A stretch of DNA of 64,000 nt from Haemophilus parainfluenzae. Lineage in GTDB: Bacteria > Pseudomonadota > Gammaproteobacteria > Enterobacterales > Pasteurellaceae. Under the pieces are notes generated by a model. It searched no databases. It was given only the letters and a program-made list of their open reading frames with translations, and was not told the DNA's origin. The stretch's first letter is position 1, and every line of letters begins with the position of its first letter. The position numbers were made by a program, and so were the translations under genes. The stretch lies in NCBI RefSeq assembly GCF_003253005.1, contig NZ_QEPZ01000007.1, positions 21,798 through 85,797 of the forward strand. Direction: 5' to 3'. Shown piece by piece: positions 31,787 through 43,527 of this stretch.

Positions 31787-31802
31787 AAGCAAACGTTTTC
31801 GC
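31787..31802. promoter_or_regulatory. PurR-like box upstream of deoD
   Basis: AAGCAAACGTTTTCGC matches 15 of the 16 positions of the PurR consensus ANGCAANCGNTTNCNT; only the last base differs. It lies about 37 bp before the deoD start. Inference from match only. Confidence 0.55.
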
Positions 31803-31816
31803 CTGCTTTAAAGTAC

Positions 31817-31843
31817 AACACCACGAACAATTCGTGGTGTTGA
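31817..31843 (-). terminator. Strong hairpin between nupC and deoD
   Basis: A perfect 12 bp stem CAACACCACGAA / TTCGTGGTGTTG with a 3-base loop, but with no proper T run on the minus strand. It may attenuate nupC read-through or stabilise its mRNA end. It sits just before the deoD PurR-like box, so deoD probably has its own promoter. Confidence 0.6.
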
Positions 31844-31878
31844 GAGATAAAGTGCGGTCAAATTTCACCACATTTTAA

Positions 31879-33129
31879 TTACATTGCTACGCCGCTTAAC
31901 TCGATGAATAAACCTGCGATAGTTGCACTCATTAAGTTAGCTAATGTACCTGCAACAACTGCTTTTAAACCTAAGCGAGCCACATCACCACGACGATTTG
32001 GTGCCATACCACCGATACCACCGATTAAGATTGCGATAGAGCTGAAGTTAGCGAAACCACATAATGCGAAAGTAATGATGGCTTTGGTTTTTTCACTTAA
32101 TACTACCGCTGTATCTGGTTGTAAATATTTCGCGAACTCTAAGTAACCTACGAATTCGTTCACGGCTAATTTCATACCAATCATTTGACCCGCAATTGCA
32201 GATTCATCCCAAGATACACCGATTAAGTAGGCTAATGGTTTGAAGATCCAACCAAAGATTGATTGTAACGTTAAATCACCGTAACCGAACCAACCGCCTA
32301 CGCCACCTAAGATACCATTAATTAAAGCGATTAACCCCACGAAAGCGATTAACATCGCACCTACGTTTAACGCTAATTGCATACCGGCACTCGCACCGCC
32401 TGCCATTGCTTCAAGCACGTTAGTCGGTTTTTCGCTATCATCCGTTTCAGGTTGTTTATCGTTAAATTGTTCAGTTTGTGGGAATAAAATTTTCGCAAAT
32501 AATAAACCTGCTGGTGCAGCCATGAAAGATGCTGCGATTAAGTAAGTCAACGGCACGCCCATTCCTGCATAACCCGCCATCACTGAACCCGCGATAGAAG
32601 CTGTACCACCTGCCATAATAGCGAACAATTCAGATTGGGTCATGTTTTTAATGTAAGGACGAACCACTAAAGGTGCTTCAGTTTGGCCAACGAAAATATT
32701 CGCTGCTGCAGACATTGATTCTGCTTTAGATGTACCCAATGCGGCTTGCAATGCACCACCAATCACTTTGATGACAACTTGCATAATGCCTAAGTAGTAA
32801 AGCACAGAAATTAAACCAGAGAAAAAGACGATGATTGGTAACACTTTCACCGCAAAGATAAAGCCGGCATTTTTTGAAGGATCCGCTAAGCCACCAAAGA
32901 CGAAGTTAATCCCTTCATTACCATAGGCAATAACATTTGATACACCATTTGCTGTCGCTTGTAATGCATCTCGACCAAACGGCACATACAAAATAAGGGC
33001 CGCAAATCCGATTTGGATCGCCAAAGCCCCTAATACAGTACGTAAATTAATCGCCTTACGATTATTTGAAAATAATACGGCAATGATCAGTAATACGACA
33101 ATGCCTAAAACGCTACCTAAAATACCCAT
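31879..33129 (-). CDS. nupC: Concentrative nucleoside transporter NupC
   Basis: 416 residues, about 8-10 membrane segments. CNT family features include [15 protein letters not shown] (here [13 protein letters not shown]), [21 protein letters not shown] and NEFVGYLEF. It uses an ion gradient to import nucleosides. It feeds deoD downstream and tdk elsewhere in the window. Very Ala/Gly/Ile-rich as expected. Confidence 0.95.
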   Translation of the reverse strand: MGILGSVLGIVVLLIIAVLFSNNRKAINLRTVLGALAIQIGFAALILYVPFGRDALQATANGVSNVIAYGNEGINFVFGGLADPSKNAGFIFAVKVLPIIVFFSGLISVLYYLGIMQVVIKVIGGALQAALGTSKAESMSAAANIFVGQTEAPLVVRPYIKNMTQSELFAIMAGGTASIAGSVMAGYAGMGVPLTYLIAASFMAAPAGLLFAKILFPQTEQFNDKQPETDDSEKPTNVLEAMAGGASAGMQLALNVGAMLIAFVGLIALINGILGGVGGWFGYGDLTLQSIFGWIFKPLAYLIGVSWDESAIAGQMIGMKLAVNEFVGYLEFAKYLQPDTAVVLSEKTKAIITFALCGFANFSSIAILIGGIGGMAPNRRGDVARLGLKAVVAGTLANLMSATIAGLFIELSGVAM

Positions 33130-33234
33130 TTTTTTCCCCTAGGTTGGTTAGATAAGTAAGTGAATAAAATTGCCCTATTCTACTTGTTTTTCAGTAAAAA
33201 GTCGGAATATTTTTGATACTTTCGATATGTTTGC

Positions 33235-34023
33235 TTATAAAATGGTCATGATTTTGGTCAGACCACAAAATTTCGCGTAGTTTTCAAGCGCTTGCGTTTG
33301 CTCAACGGTTGGGACATAAGGTGTTAGCCCTTCGGCGTCTCGCGCACCTTTTGTGTGCATTCGGATAATTTTGAACAAAACATCCGGATAATTTTTCAAT
33401 AAGGAAGCGACTTTTTCCACCAACTTTTCTGCATCAAAAAAATTCGCCACATAAACTAACCGCACTTCTTCCACTTTATTTAATGGCAATAATTGCGCCA
33501 AGTTCTTCAAATTGCGATCTAAATTTTCTTGCTTGATATGTTGATGAGTAGGAATGATGTTTTGAGGGACAATGCCTTGGCGATTTTGTCTATCAAAGCA
33601 CAAACTTTGTAAGCCAAGCCCTTCTCCTTTCAGGTCAAAGAGAAATTTGTCTGTCACATCAATTAAAGGTCGAATTGCTTCAAACTCAAAGAAACCACTG
33701 CTATCTAAATAGCAAGTTAGCCCTTCCTCACGTAGTTTTTGAAACAATGGTACGAGCTTTTTATGGTGAATGGTGGGTTCCCCGCCTGAAACCGTCACAC
33801 CACGAATGAAAGGTACTGCATCCATCACTTGCTCATACAAATACTGTAGACTGACTTGATGAGTCCCCTCTGCATAACGGGGAATGGTTTCTGGATTATG
33901 GCAATAAAGGCAGTTTAACTTACAGCCTTGTAAGAAAATACTGGTGCGATTCCCCTGCCCTTCTACATTAGAAAAAGGAATAATACGATGCAGGGGAACA
34001 TAAATATCAGAAAGTGCGGTCAC
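33235..34023 (-). CDS. Radical SAM glycyl-radical-enzyme activase (YjjW-like)
   Basis: 262 residues. The radical SAM cluster motif CX3CX2C is at C34, C38, C41 (GCKLNCLYCHNPET), followed by GGEPTIHHK. Activases of this group put a glycyl radical on a partner such as pyruvate formate-lyase or a YjjI-like protein. It lacks the two-cluster ferredoxin insert present in many glycyl radical activases, and resembles PflA in length. No glycyl radical enzyme gene lies next to it here, so the partner is unknown. Gene order nupC / activase matches H. influenzae as recalled. Confidence 0.85.
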   Translation of the reverse strand: MTALSDIYVPLHRIIPFSNVEGQGNRTSIFLQGCKLNCLYCHNPETIPRYAEGTHQVSLQYLYEQVMDAVPFIRGVTVSGGEPTIHHKKLVPLFQKLREEGLTCYLDSSGFFEFEAIRPLIDVTDKFLFDLKGEGLGLQSLCFDRQNRQGIVPQNIIPTHQHIKQENLDRNLKNLAQLLPLNKVEEVRLVYVANFFDAEKLVEKVASLLKNYPDVLFKIIRMHTKGARDAEGLTPYVPTVEQTQALENYAKFCGLTKIMTIL

Positions 34024-34055
34024 AAAAAACGCTGTTTTCTAGAGTAAGTCATTAC

Positions 34056-34346
34056 TTACGAAAGTTTCATTTGGAAAATCACTAATTCCGCTTGGCAGCA
34101 AAATGTGAAAACCGCTTTAAGCAAGTATCCATCTTCAACCTGTTGAATTTCAGACTGAATTTGACAAGGTTCACTTTCGATATCACGTGCTTTTAACATG
34201 AAATATTCCAATGCGCCTTCTGCATCTTGACGAGTCGCGTAAAACTGCTCGATAGGTAAACTACAATCGCTGTTATCAAACAATGATTTCATATCGAAAG
34301 TATTACAACCTACGCATTCGATTGGTTTTTCAGTTTGAATGGCCAT
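34056..34346 (-). CDS. YfcZ/YiiS family protein (DUF406)
   Basis: 96 residues from the ATG at 34346, which has AAGGAGAAAA before it. The frame continues to 34481 but the extra residues run over the terminator and the trpS end. The core [39 protein letters not shown] and the close [15 protein letters not shown] fit the YfcZ pattern. Function is unknown; homologues are small soluble proteins. Three or more cysteines (VGCNTF, NSDC, SEPC, CC) suggest possible metal or redox chemistry, which is speculation. Confidence 0.85.
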   Translation of the reverse strand: MAIQTEKPIECVGCNTFDMKSLFDNSDCSLPIEQFYATRQDAEGALEYFMLKARDIESEPCQIQSEIQQVEDGYLLKAVFTFCCQAELVIFQMKLS

Positions 34347-34362
34347 CTTTTTCTCCTTATCT

Positions 34363-34389
34363 AAAAAAGCCGTGACAGAACACGGCTTA
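34363..34389 (-). terminator. trpS terminator
   Basis: AAGCCGTG / CACGGCTT, 8 bp stem with a 6-base loop followed by T's on the minus strand, directly before the YfcZ-like gene. Confidence 0.85.
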
Positions 34390-34401
34390 TTAAGTTTAAA
34401 A

Positions 34402-35406
34402 TTATTTTGCTGCAACAAAACCGACGGCTTCGTATACTTTATCAAGGGTTTCTTTCGCTCTTGTACGGGCTTTTTCCGCACCTTGTCGTAAAATCTCGTC
34501 TAAAAGTGCTTCATCATTACGATATTGATAGAAACGTTCTTGTAAACCAGCAAGCAAGTTTGACACTTCGTCAGCCACCGCTGTTTTTAAGTGCCCGTAC
34601 ATTTTGCCTTCAAATTCTTTCTCAAGTTCTGCTACAGATTTATCAGTTACTGCAGAAAGAATATCCAATAAGTTAGATACACCCGCTTTATTTTGCACAT
34701 CATAACGTACAACAGGTGGTTCATCAGAGTCTGTTACCGCACGTTTGATTTTTTTCGCCACCGATTTTGGATCTTCAAGCAAGGTCACCACGTTATTACG
34801 GTTATCATCTGATTTTGACATTTTTTTGTCAGGATCTTGCAGAGACATAATACGCGCACCCGCTTTGCCTAAGAAGATTTCAGGGATCGTAAAAATATCA
34901 CCGTAAATGGCATTAAAACGAGCCGCAATATCACGAGTGATTTCTAAATGTTGTTTTTGGTCATCCCCTACCGGCACACTTTTCGCTTGATAAAGTAAGA
35001 TATCTGCTGCCATTAAAACTGGATAGTCAAATAAACCCACGTTAATATTTTCGGCATAACGTGCTGATTTATCTTTAAATTGCGTCATACGGCTCATTTC
35101 ACCAAAATAGGTGTAGCAGTTTAACACCCAGCTTAGTTGAGTATGTTCTGGTACATGAGATTGCACGAAGATCGTACTTTTATTCGGGTCAATGCCACAA
35201 GCCAAGTAAAGGGCGAGTACATCAAGGGTGGCTTTGCGAAGTGCTGCAGGATCTTGCCGTACAGTGATGGCGTGTAAATCCACCACGCAGAAAATACACT
35301 CATAATCTTCTTGCATTTTCACCCAGTTGCGAAGTGCACCTAAATAATTTCCGATAGTTAATTCGCCGGAAGGCTGCACGCCGCTGAATACAATTGGTTT
35401 TGTCAT
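34402..35406 (-). CDS. trpS: Tryptophanyl-tRNA synthetase
   Basis: 334 residues, class I synthetase. The HIGH-like motif is [12 protein letters not shown] near the N-terminus and the KMSKS motif is MSKSDDN near 195. It charges tRNA-Trp, whose gene lies at the far end of this window. Divergent from hflD. A full-length gene with the usual N-terminus ([21 protein letters not shown]). Confidence 0.97.
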   Translation of the reverse strand: MTKPIVFSGVQPSGELTIGNYLGALRNWVKMQEDYECIFCVVDLHAITVRQDPAALRKATLDVLALYLACGIDPNKSTIFVQSHVPEHTQLSWVLNCYTYFGEMSRMTQFKDKSARYAENINVGLFDYPVLMAADILLYQAKSVPVGDDQKQHLEITRDIAARFNAIYGDIFTIPEIFLGKAGARIMSLQDPDKKMSKSDDNRNNVVTLLEDPKSVAKKIKRAVTDSDEPPVVRYDVQNKAGVSNLLDILSAVTDKSVAELEKEFEGKMYGHLKTAVADEVSNLLAGLQERFYQYRNDEALLDEILRQGAEKARTRAKETLDKVYEAVGFVAAK

Positions 35407-35546
35407 TGGTTATCCTTTCATTCTGTAAACTGAATTGGCGCTATGATAACAAAAGATAGGGCGTTTTTTAATGATTGAGTTCAAAACAATGTGTAAAAAT
35501 GCTATATTACGCCCAAAATTTCTTCAGCTTACAATCTATAGTCCCA

Positions 35547-37554
<2,008 letters not shown>

Positions 37555-37562
37555 GAAACAAA

Positions 37563-37638
37563 AAGGCGTTTTATCACGCCCTTAAAAATTAAAGTGCGGT
37601 CAAATCAAAAACACCAGAGATTTTGACCGTACTTTTTT
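37563..37638 (+). terminator. Two hairpins after purB, one from an imperfect uptake-signal pair
   Basis: AAGGCGT / ACGCCCTT (37563-37582) is followed by AAAGTGCGGTCAAA (37591-37604) paired with TTTTGACCGTACTTT (37621-37635). The right arm has GACCGTACTTT, so one uptake signal has a G-to-A change. T run follows. Confidence 0.75.
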
Positions 37639-37660
37639 ATTTCTTCTATTTCCTATTTCA

Positions 37661-38074
37661 TTATTCACGTTTAATAAATAGTAATCTAGCGTGATCATAC
37701 ACCCAATTAAAAATAAAGGTATAAATGGTGATCATCACCGTTAAGCTGAAATCCATCATAAAAGCTGTGACCCAATCCACTTTTAAAAAGTAGGAAATGA
37801 TCGGGATAGTAAAAATAAGCAAACCTGCTTCAAATGAAATTGCGTGGAGCGTACGGAAAAGGACACCTCGCTTTTCTCGCGGACCAGTAAAAATTTTATC
37901 GAGGAAATAATTAAAGATCATATTCCATAGCATCGCGGTTAAGGAAACCAGCACCATGGAACCAAAGAGAACAGAAACACTTTCTTCCGTAAAGAAATAC
38001 AAGGCGAAAACGGAAAGCAACACAACAGTGGCTTCAAACAAAGTCGCGTGAAAAAGTCGCTCAAGAAAGCTCAT
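37661..38074 (-). CDS. PACE family efflux protein (AceI-like)
   Basis: 137 residues with four membrane segments and two bacterial transmembrane pair repeats. Repeat 1: RLFHATLFE (E14, equivalent to AceI E15) and WNMIFNYFLD. Repeat 2: RTLHAISFEAG and the FNWVYD ending. This is the proteobacterial antimicrobial compound efflux layout. AceI exports chlorhexidine and short-chain diamines such as putrescine and cadaverine with protons (established). Lying beside potD and a putrescine-type oxidase, it may be for polyamines here, which is inference. Confidence 0.9.
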   Translation of the reverse strand: MSFLERLFHATLFEATVVLLSVFALYFFTEESVSVLFGSMVLVSLTAMLWNMIFNYFLDKIFTGPREKRGVLFRTLHAISFEAGLLIFTIPIISYFLKVDWVTAFMMDFSLTVMITIYTFIFNWVYDHARLLFIKRE

Positions 38075-38094
38075 TTTGTCATCCTTTACAATGC

Positions 38095-38124
38095 AAAAGT
38101 GCGGTCAAAACTAACCGCACTTTT
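38095..38124. terminator. Inverted uptake-signal pair between the PACE gene and potD
   Basis: AAAAGTGCGGT / ACCGCACTTTT, 11 bp stem, in the region between the PACE gene start and the potD stop. It terminates potD (minus strand). Confidence 0.85.
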
Positions 38125-38137
38125 CATCAAAATATCA

Positions 38138-39193
38138 TTAATTCGTTTTTAATTTATTCCAATATTTTTCGTAAATATCCACTGCTTCACCCACATCGCC
38201 TTGCATAATGCCTTTTTCAATGTTCTCAGCAGATGGGAATAAGGTTGGATTATTCGCCATTTCAGGTGAAAGTAATGATTTCACGCCTTCATTTGGCATA
38301 GAGAAGCCCATTTTCTCAACGACTAATTTCGCATTTTCAGGACGAAGTAAGAAGTCGATAAATTTATAAGCGCCCTCTGTATTTTTCGCATCTTTGGGAA
38401 TCGCGTAGTTATCCATCCAGAAAATCGCGCCTTCTTTTGGATACACAAATTGGATACTTGGATTTTCTTTATGGGCTAAATAAGCCGAACCATTCCATAA
38501 CATCCCAATAGATGCCTCACCTTGTACAAATGGTACTTCTGGCGAATCGGAGTTAAAGGTCACCACATTTGGTAACAATTTCACTAAGCGCTCATAAGCC
38601 ACTTTAATCTCTTCTTCATTCGTGGTGTTTGGTGATTTTCCATCTAATATCAATGCAATATGGAATACTTCACGCGCATCACTGGTTAATAATACCTTGC
38701 CTTTAAATTCTGGATTCCATAAATCAGCCCAGCTCGTGATTTTGCTTGGGTCGATATCATCCGCATTCACGCCGATACCAGTTAAGCCATAAACGTAAGG
38801 CAGAGAATATTTGTTATTTGGGTCAAATTCCTTGTTTAATAAGTTTGCCGGAATTTGTTTAAAATTACTTAATTTGCTGTGATCAAGCTCTTGTAACATA
38901 TTTTCTTTCGCCATTTTATTGACGTAATAGCTTGATGGGAAAACTAAATCATAACCACTGCCCGTACTAGAGGTCAGTTTCAATTTAGCATACATTTCTT
39001 CATTACTTTCAAACGTAGAATAAATCACTTCAATGCCGGTTTCTTTGGTAAATTCTGCAACCAAATTTGATGGCACATAGTCAGTCCAGTTGTAAACATA
39101 CAGTTTTTCAGCAGCAAGTGCAGCAGAAGTTGCAGCAAATGCAACAGCAGAAAGACAAAGTGATTTGATGTATTGAACAGCATTTTTTTTCAA
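38138..39193 (-). CDS. potD: Spermidine/putrescine-binding protein PotD
   Basis: 351 residues with a signal peptide (about 1-28, cleavage near ALAAEK). The mature N-terminus ([26 protein letters not shown]) is typical of PotD/PotF, and it ends with YEKYWNKLK. It captures polyamines in the periplasm for PotABC. No potABC genes are adjacent, so this is an orphan binding protein that presumably shares a transporter elsewhere. Divergent from the oxidase gene over 163 bp. Confidence 0.92.
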   Translation of the reverse strand: MKKNAVQYIKSLCLSAVAFAATSAALAAEKLYVYNWTDYVPSNLVAEFTKETGIEVIYSTFESNEEMYAKLKLTSSTGSGYDLVFPSSYYVNKMAKENMLQELDHSKLSNFKQIPANLLNKEFDPNNKYSLPYVYGLTGIGVNADDIDPSKITSWADLWNPEFKGKVLLTSDAREVFHIALILDGKSPNTTNEEEIKVAYERLVKLLPNVVTFNSDSPEVPFVQGEASIGMLWNGSAYLAHKENPSIQFVYPKEGAIFWMDNYAIPKDAKNTEGAYKFIDFLLRPENAKLVVEKMGFSMPNEGVKSLLSPEMANNPTLFPSAENIEKGIMQGDVGEAVDIYEKYWNKLKTN

Positions 39194-39356
39194 TTTATTG
39201 ACCTCCTCAGGACAATCAAAATAAACCTTAAGTAATCGTTTACTTGTATAAACTTAGGGGAGTATAGCACCTTTTTTGCAAAAGGTTTGACATATTTTCC
39301 CATCAGGGTAAGATTCCCTCAATTTCAATTTTATGTTAATTAATTAGGCATCAATC

Positions 39357-40652
39357 ATGCTCGAATTCGCTCATCAAGAACATATCAAATCTTATTATTT
39401 CGACAGTCGAAACCAAACCTTCGAACTACCGCCTCTCACTCAGCAAGAAGAAGCGGATATTTGCGTTATTGGTGCGGGTTTCTTCGGTTTATCCGCTGCC
39501 CTTGAATTAGCAGAAAAAGGCAAGAAAGTCATTGTGTTAGAAGGTGCCAGAGTGGGATTTGGTGCTTCAGGGAGAAGTGGCGGCCAAGCTATCAACGGTT
39601 TTGAAGAAGGCATTGACGAATATATTGCTCAAGTGGGCTTTGATAAAGCAAAACAACTTTGGGATATGTCGCTAGAAGCAATTGATATTATTGATGAACG
39701 CATTACGAAATATGGCATTCAATGTGATTGGAAAAAAGGTTATGCCACATTGGCGCTGAATGAACGTCGTATGGACGATCTCATTGAAATGGAAAAAGCC
39801 AGCCACGCGACTTTTGGCTATGACAAAATGCAACTTTGGGATAAAACCAAACTTAAACAACATCTAGGCAGTGATATCTATGTAGGCGCTTTATACGATA
39901 GCAACTCAGGCCACTTACACCCATTAAATTATTGCTTAGGTTTAGCAAAAGCCTGCTTAGATTTAGGCGTGCAGATTTATGAACAATCTCCCGTTGTGGA
40001 TTTAGTGGAAAAATCAGGCTGCATTGAAATCAAAACCGATAAAAGTGCGGTCATTTCTCAAGACGTTATTTTAGCCACTAACGCTTATATTGATGTGCTA
40101 CCAAAATCCATTCATCACGGTATTAATCGCAAAATTTTACCGGTCGAGAGCTTTATTATCGCAACCGAACCCCTAGATCAAGCCACAGCTGATTCCGTGA
40201 TCAATAATGGCATGTCTATTTGTGATAACAATATCTTGCTCGATTACTATCGTTTGAGTGCGGATAACCGTTTGTTATTTGGTAGTGACTCAAGCTCAGA
40301 AAAAGATATGGTGCAAATTATGCGCCGCAATATGTTGCATGTTTTCCCGCAATTAGAAAACGCCAAAATTGACTATGGCTGGGCAGGACCGATTGATATG
40401 ACACTCAACGCAAGTCCACATTTCGGTCGTATATCACCGCACATTTATTTTGCACAAGGCTATTCTGGACATGGTGTCGCTCTCACTGGACTTGCTGGAC
40501 GCATTATTGCAGAAGCTATTTTAGGTAATGACGAACGTTTAAGAATTTTTGAAGGATTAAAAGTGCCTTCATTTTATGGTGGAAAATATCTTAAAAACTT
40601 AGCCACCAAGATCGGCGTACTCTATTACAAATTCCTCGATCGTTATCGTTAA
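39357..40652 (+). CDS. FAD-dependent oxidoreductase, PuuB-like
   Basis: 431 residues. A Rossmann FAD motif CVIGAGFFGLSAALELAEKGKKVIVLEG lies at about 33-58, followed by GASGRSGGQ, the DAO-family pattern. Overall shape is that of PuuB, gamma-glutamylputrescine oxidase. Its position divergent from potD suggests polyamine catabolism, but the other puu enzymes (PuuA, PuuC, PuuD) are not here, so the substrate is unproven. A canonical uptake signal lies within near 40045. Confidence 0.82.
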   Translation: MLEFAHQEHIKSYYFDSRNQTFELPPLTQQEEADICVIGAGFFGLSAALELAEKGKKVIVLEGARVGFGASGRSGGQAINGFEEGIDEYIAQVGFDKAKQLWDMSLEAIDIIDERITKYGIQCDWKKGYATLALNERRMDDLIEMEKASHATFGYDKMQLWDKTKLKQHLGSDIYVGALYDSNSGHLHPLNYCLGLAKACLDLGVQIYEQSPVVDLVEKSGCIEIKTDKSAVISQDVILATNAYIDVLPKSIHHGINRKILPVESFIIATEPLDQATADSVINNGMSICDNNILLDYYRLSADNRLLFGSDSSSEKDMVQIMRRNMLHVFPQLENAKIDYGWAGPIDMTLNASPHFGRISPHIYFAQGYSGHGVALTGLAGRIIAEAILGNDERLRIFEGLKVPSFYGGKYLKNLATKIGVLYYKFLDRYR

Positions 40653-40662
40653 TTAAAAAACA

Positions 40663-40687
40663 AAAGGCGTGTTTAATACACGCCTTT
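40663..40687. terminator. Bidirectional terminator between the oxidase and asnC
   Basis: AAAGGCGTGT / ACACGCCTTT, 10 bp stem with a 5-base loop and A/T tracts on both sides. Confidence 0.88.
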
Positions 40688-40703
40688 ATTGTTTCGATGA
40701 CAT

Positions 40704-41156
40704 TTAAGGTTTAATATCTCGTAAAATAGGGTTTTGCATGGAAATCAAGGTTTCCGTTGATTGAATTTCATCAATTAACTGGATCTTAGTCGCCAGCACG
40801 GAATGTAATTCAGCAATCGTGTGTGTCATCACTTTAATAAAAATAGAATAATTTCCTGTGGTGTAATAGGCCTCCACCACTTCATCAAAGGTATCGAGCT
40901 TTTTAATCACTTTTTCATAATCTTTTGCACTTTTCAAAATAATGCCAATAAAGCAGCACACATCGTAACCCAGCTTACGCTCATCAATAATCGCTTTTGT
41001 CCCTTCAATCAGACCAGACTGACGCATTTTCTCTACGCGGACATGAATCGTCCCTGGGCTCACCCCAAAGTTTTTCGCCATTTCTGCATAAGGTGTACGA
41101 GCATCTTTAGTCAGTACACGGAGAATTTGGCGATCAAGTGTATCGATATTGTTCAT
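40704..41156 (-). CDS. asnC: Regulator AsnC (Lrp/AsnC family)
   Basis: 150 residues. The N-terminal helix-turn-helix (LRVLTKDARTPYAEMAKNFGVSPGTIHVRVEKMRQSG) is followed by the RAM ligand-binding domain with GIILKSAKDYEKVI. AsnC activates asnA unless asparagine is present, and represses itself (E. coli knowledge). Divergent from asnA across 155 bp, as in E. coli and H. influenzae. Confidence 0.94.
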   Translation of the reverse strand: MNNIDTLDRQILRVLTKDARTPYAEMAKNFGVSPGTIHVRVEKMRQSGLIEGTKAIIDERKLGYDVCCFIGIILKSAKDYEKVIKKLDTFDEVVEAYYTTGNYSIFIKVMTHTIAELHSVLATKIQLIDEIQSTETLISMQNPILRDIKP

Positions 41157-41198
41157 AAAACACTCCCTATTAGATCTTTTTTAAAATATCTTCTTTAT

Positions 41199-41216
41199 TT
41201 TTGATAATATTCAAAA
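41199..41216. promoter_or_regulatory. Candidate AsnC operator
   Basis: TTTTGA, six bases, TCAAAA forms an inverted repeat in the asnC/asnA divergent region, about 45 bp before asnC and 95 bp before asnA. Lrp/AsnC sites are often AT-rich inverted repeats of this kind; no stronger evidence. Confidence 0.4.
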
Positions 41217-41311
41217 TTTAAAACAATGTAAAGAAATTACTTGAAATAATTTGTCATTTTATTGAATAATGCACAACAAATCTTATCAGTTATTATAAAA
41301 GAAGGATAAAT

Positions 41312-42304
41312 ATGAAAAAGACGTTTATTTTACAACAACAAGAAATCAGCTTTGTGAAGAACACCTTTACTCAAAACTTGATTGAACAACTTGGCATTAT
41401 CGAAGTACAAGGTCCAATTCTTAGTGAAGTTGGCAATGGTATGCAAGATAACTTATCAGGCATTGAGAAAGCGGTTCAAGTAAACGTGAAATGCATCCCA
41501 AATGCGGTTTATGAAGTGGTTCACTCATTAGCAAAATGGAAACGTCACACTTTAGCACGTTTCCACTTTAAAGAAGGCGAAGGCTTATTTGTGCACATGA
41601 AAGCGTTACGTCCAGATGAAGATTCATTGGATCAAACTCACTCTGTTTATGTGGACCAATGGGACTGGGAAAAAGTGATTCCTGAAGGTCGTCGTAACTT
41701 TGCTTATTTAAAAGAAACTGTACGTTCTATCTATCGTGCAATCCGTTTAACTGAATTAGCGGTAGAAGCTCGTTTTGATATCCCATCAAGCTTACCAAAA
41801 GAAATCACCTTCGTTCACAGTGAGGATTTGGTGAAACGCTACCCAGATCTTTCAAGCAAAGAGCGTGAAAATGCGATTTGTAAAGAATATGGCGCCGTGT
41901 TCTTAATCGGTATTGGTGGCAAATTATCAGACGGTAAATCACATGATGGTCGTGCACCAGACTATGATGACTGGACAACTGAATCTGAAAACGGCTACAA
42001 AGGCTTAAACGGTGATATTTTAGTGTGGAACGCTGAGTTAGGTAAAGCATTTGAGCTTTCTTCAATGGGTATTCGTGTGGATGAATCAGCATTACGTTTA
42101 CAAGTTGGCTTAACCGGTGATGAAGATCGCTTAAAAATGGATTGGCACCAAGATTTATTAAACGGTAAATTACCTCTCACCATCGGTGGTGGTATCGGTC
42201 AATCTCGTATGGCTATGCTTTTACTTCACAAAAAACACATTGGTGAAGTGCAATCAAGTGTATGGCCAAAAGAAATGTTAGAACAATATCAACATATTCT
42301 TTAA
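41312..42304 (+). CDS. asnA: Aspartate-ammonia ligase (asparagine synthetase A)
   Basis: 330 residues. Ordered class II synthetase-like fold with the motif [23 protein letters not shown] near the C-terminus. It makes asparagine from aspartate, ammonia and ATP. AAGGATAA before the ATG. Closed by a perfect 28 bp uptake-signal palindrome. Confidence 0.97.
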   Translation: MKKTFILQQQEISFVKNTFTQNLIEQLGIIEVQGPILSEVGNGMQDNLSGIEKAVQVNVKCIPNAVYEVVHSLAKWKRHTLARFHFKEGEGLFVHMKALRPDEDSLDQTHSVYVDQWDWEKVIPEGRRNFAYLKETVRSIYRAIRLTELAVEARFDIPSSLPKEITFVHSEDLVKRYPDLSSKERENAICKEYGAVFLIGIGGKLSDGKSHDGRAPDYDDWTTESENGYKGLNGDILVWNAELGKAFELSSMGIRVDESALRLQVGLTGDEDRLKMDWHQDLLNGKLPLTIGGGIGQSRMAMLLLHKKHIGEVQSSVWPKEMLEQYQHIL

Positions 42305-42320
42305 TCGAAAGAGAAAATAA

Positions 42321-42348
42321 AAAGTGCGGTGAAATTTCACCGCACTTT
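42321..42348. terminator. Perfect 28 bp uptake-signal palindrome after asnA
   Basis: AAAGTGCGGTGAAA and its exact reverse complement meet without a loop. It can act as a terminator for asnA and for the convergent DUF218 gene. Confidence 0.85.
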
Positions 42349-42364
42349 CGTTTTGAAAGATTAA

Positions 42365-43456
42365 TTAATCTTGCAATGCACCGCTGTTAAACATTGGCAA
42401 TCCCATTGTTTTTAAGCTGTCGCGATAAATACCTAGCAAATCTTTCTCCGTAATTTTTTGTAACTCATCTAACGGTTTATCTAACGCAGCGACTGTTTCA
42501 ATCACAAGACCTTGTGGACCGGATTCCTGCGTCGCAATTTCAAATAACACTTGTCCGCGACGAACATGACTACCCGAACTAATCAACACGGCATGTTTGA
42601 TTTTGTGTTTCGCTAAAGAGTAACGAGAGAAAAGTGCATTTTCGACTGTTGAACGTGCATAGTTATCCGAATAAATACGGCTTGCATCCACCCCTTTCTC
42701 AATTAACCATTGTTTCATCAAATCCCCTTCGGTTTTATTGTTTTGTGGTACACCGCCTGTCACAATAATTAAAGCATCTGGATTTTGATTCGCAATTTCT
42801 AGAGTTTTCTCTAAACGTTGCACCAAAATATCATGCATGCTGCCATCTGGGTTTAAAGCATACCCCAACGTAATAATTGCCGATTGTGCCGGTAATTTGG
42901 TTTCAAGTTTGTCAGTAATTGGCTGATTAGCCGCTTTATCAATCACTGCAAAAACTTTCTCTAATTTGCTCGCACTTTCTGGGGAAAGTTGTTTTAAGCG
43001 TTCTAAATATTTAGTAGTTTCTGCTTGATTGCCTTTAAAACGATTCCACGCTGCCAAGTAAGTGTGGGCTTTCACATCATCTGGCGCCACATCAAGTACT
43101 TTTTGATAAAGCTCAATAGCTTTATCGGTATTGCCGTTATAAATATTGGCATTCGCTGCACCAAACAAAAAATCCACACGATAAGGCTCAAGCTTATACG
43201 CTTCTAATAAAAGATCCGCAATACGCTCCATATTGGAAGGAAGTTTCGCGGTAAAACCTGCATTTGAAACACGAGCCGGTGAGTTTTGGATTTTCACCGC
43301 TTGTTCAAGTAACTCATCCACAACCTGTCTTTGAGTAAGAAGTTGTTGATAATTTAATTGAGGCTCAAGCACTTTCACTTCTGCCGTGCTGGCGAAGCTG
43401 CTTACTGCAAGAGATGAAAGCACAGCAAGTAAGGAAACCTTGAAGATTTTTTGCAT
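42365..43456 (-). CDS. Exported TPR-DUF218 (YdcF/ElyC-like) protein
   Basis: 363 residues. Signal peptide about 1-22 (cleavage near SFAS). A TPR-like middle (about 85-160, with DFLFGAANANIYNGNTDKAIELYQKVLDVAPDDVKAHTYLA) precedes a C-terminal DUF218 domain (about 190-340, IIVTGGVPQNNKTEGDLMKQWLIEKGV and ASRIYSDNYARSTVENALFSRY). DUF218 proteins such as ElyC and SanA affect envelope barrier functions and may bind nucleotide-like ligands. The combination of TPR and DUF218 is less common. Function here is unknown. Single-gene unit with its own start region at 43457 onwards. Confidence 0.85.
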   Translation of the reverse strand: MQKIFKVSLLAVLSSLAVSSFASTAEVKVLEPQLNYQQLLTQRQVVDELLEQAVKIQNSPARVSNAGFTAKLPSNMERIADLLLEAYKLEPYRVDFLFGAANANIYNGNTDKAIELYQKVLDVAPDDVKAHTYLAAWNRFKGNQAETTKYLERLKQLSPESASKLEKVFAVIDKAANQPITDKLETKLPAQSAIITLGYALNPDGSMHDILVQRLEKTLEIANQNPDALIIVTGGVPQNNKTEGDLMKQWLIEKGVDASRIYSDNYARSTVENALFSRYSLAKHKIKHAVLISSGSHVRRGQVLFEIATQESGPQGLVIETVAALDKPLDELQKITEKDLLGIYRDSLKTMGLPMFNSGALQD

Positions 43457-43485
43457 AATTAATTCTCCATATTGGATTAAATAAC

Positions 43486-43522
43486 AAAAAGAGCGGTCAC
43501 TTTTTTATCAGTTTCCGCTCTA
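43486..43522 (-). terminator. glpC terminator
   Basis: GAGCGG / CCGCTC with T's following on the minus strand; the left arm is the variant uptake motif AAGAGCGGTCA. Confidence 0.75.
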
Positions 43523-43527
43523 TTTCA

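Noticed and set aside
34347..34481. Upstream extension of the YfcZ-like frame
   Set aside because: It runs through the trpS terminator and the trpS 3' end, and the family N-terminus begins at the ATG at 34346.
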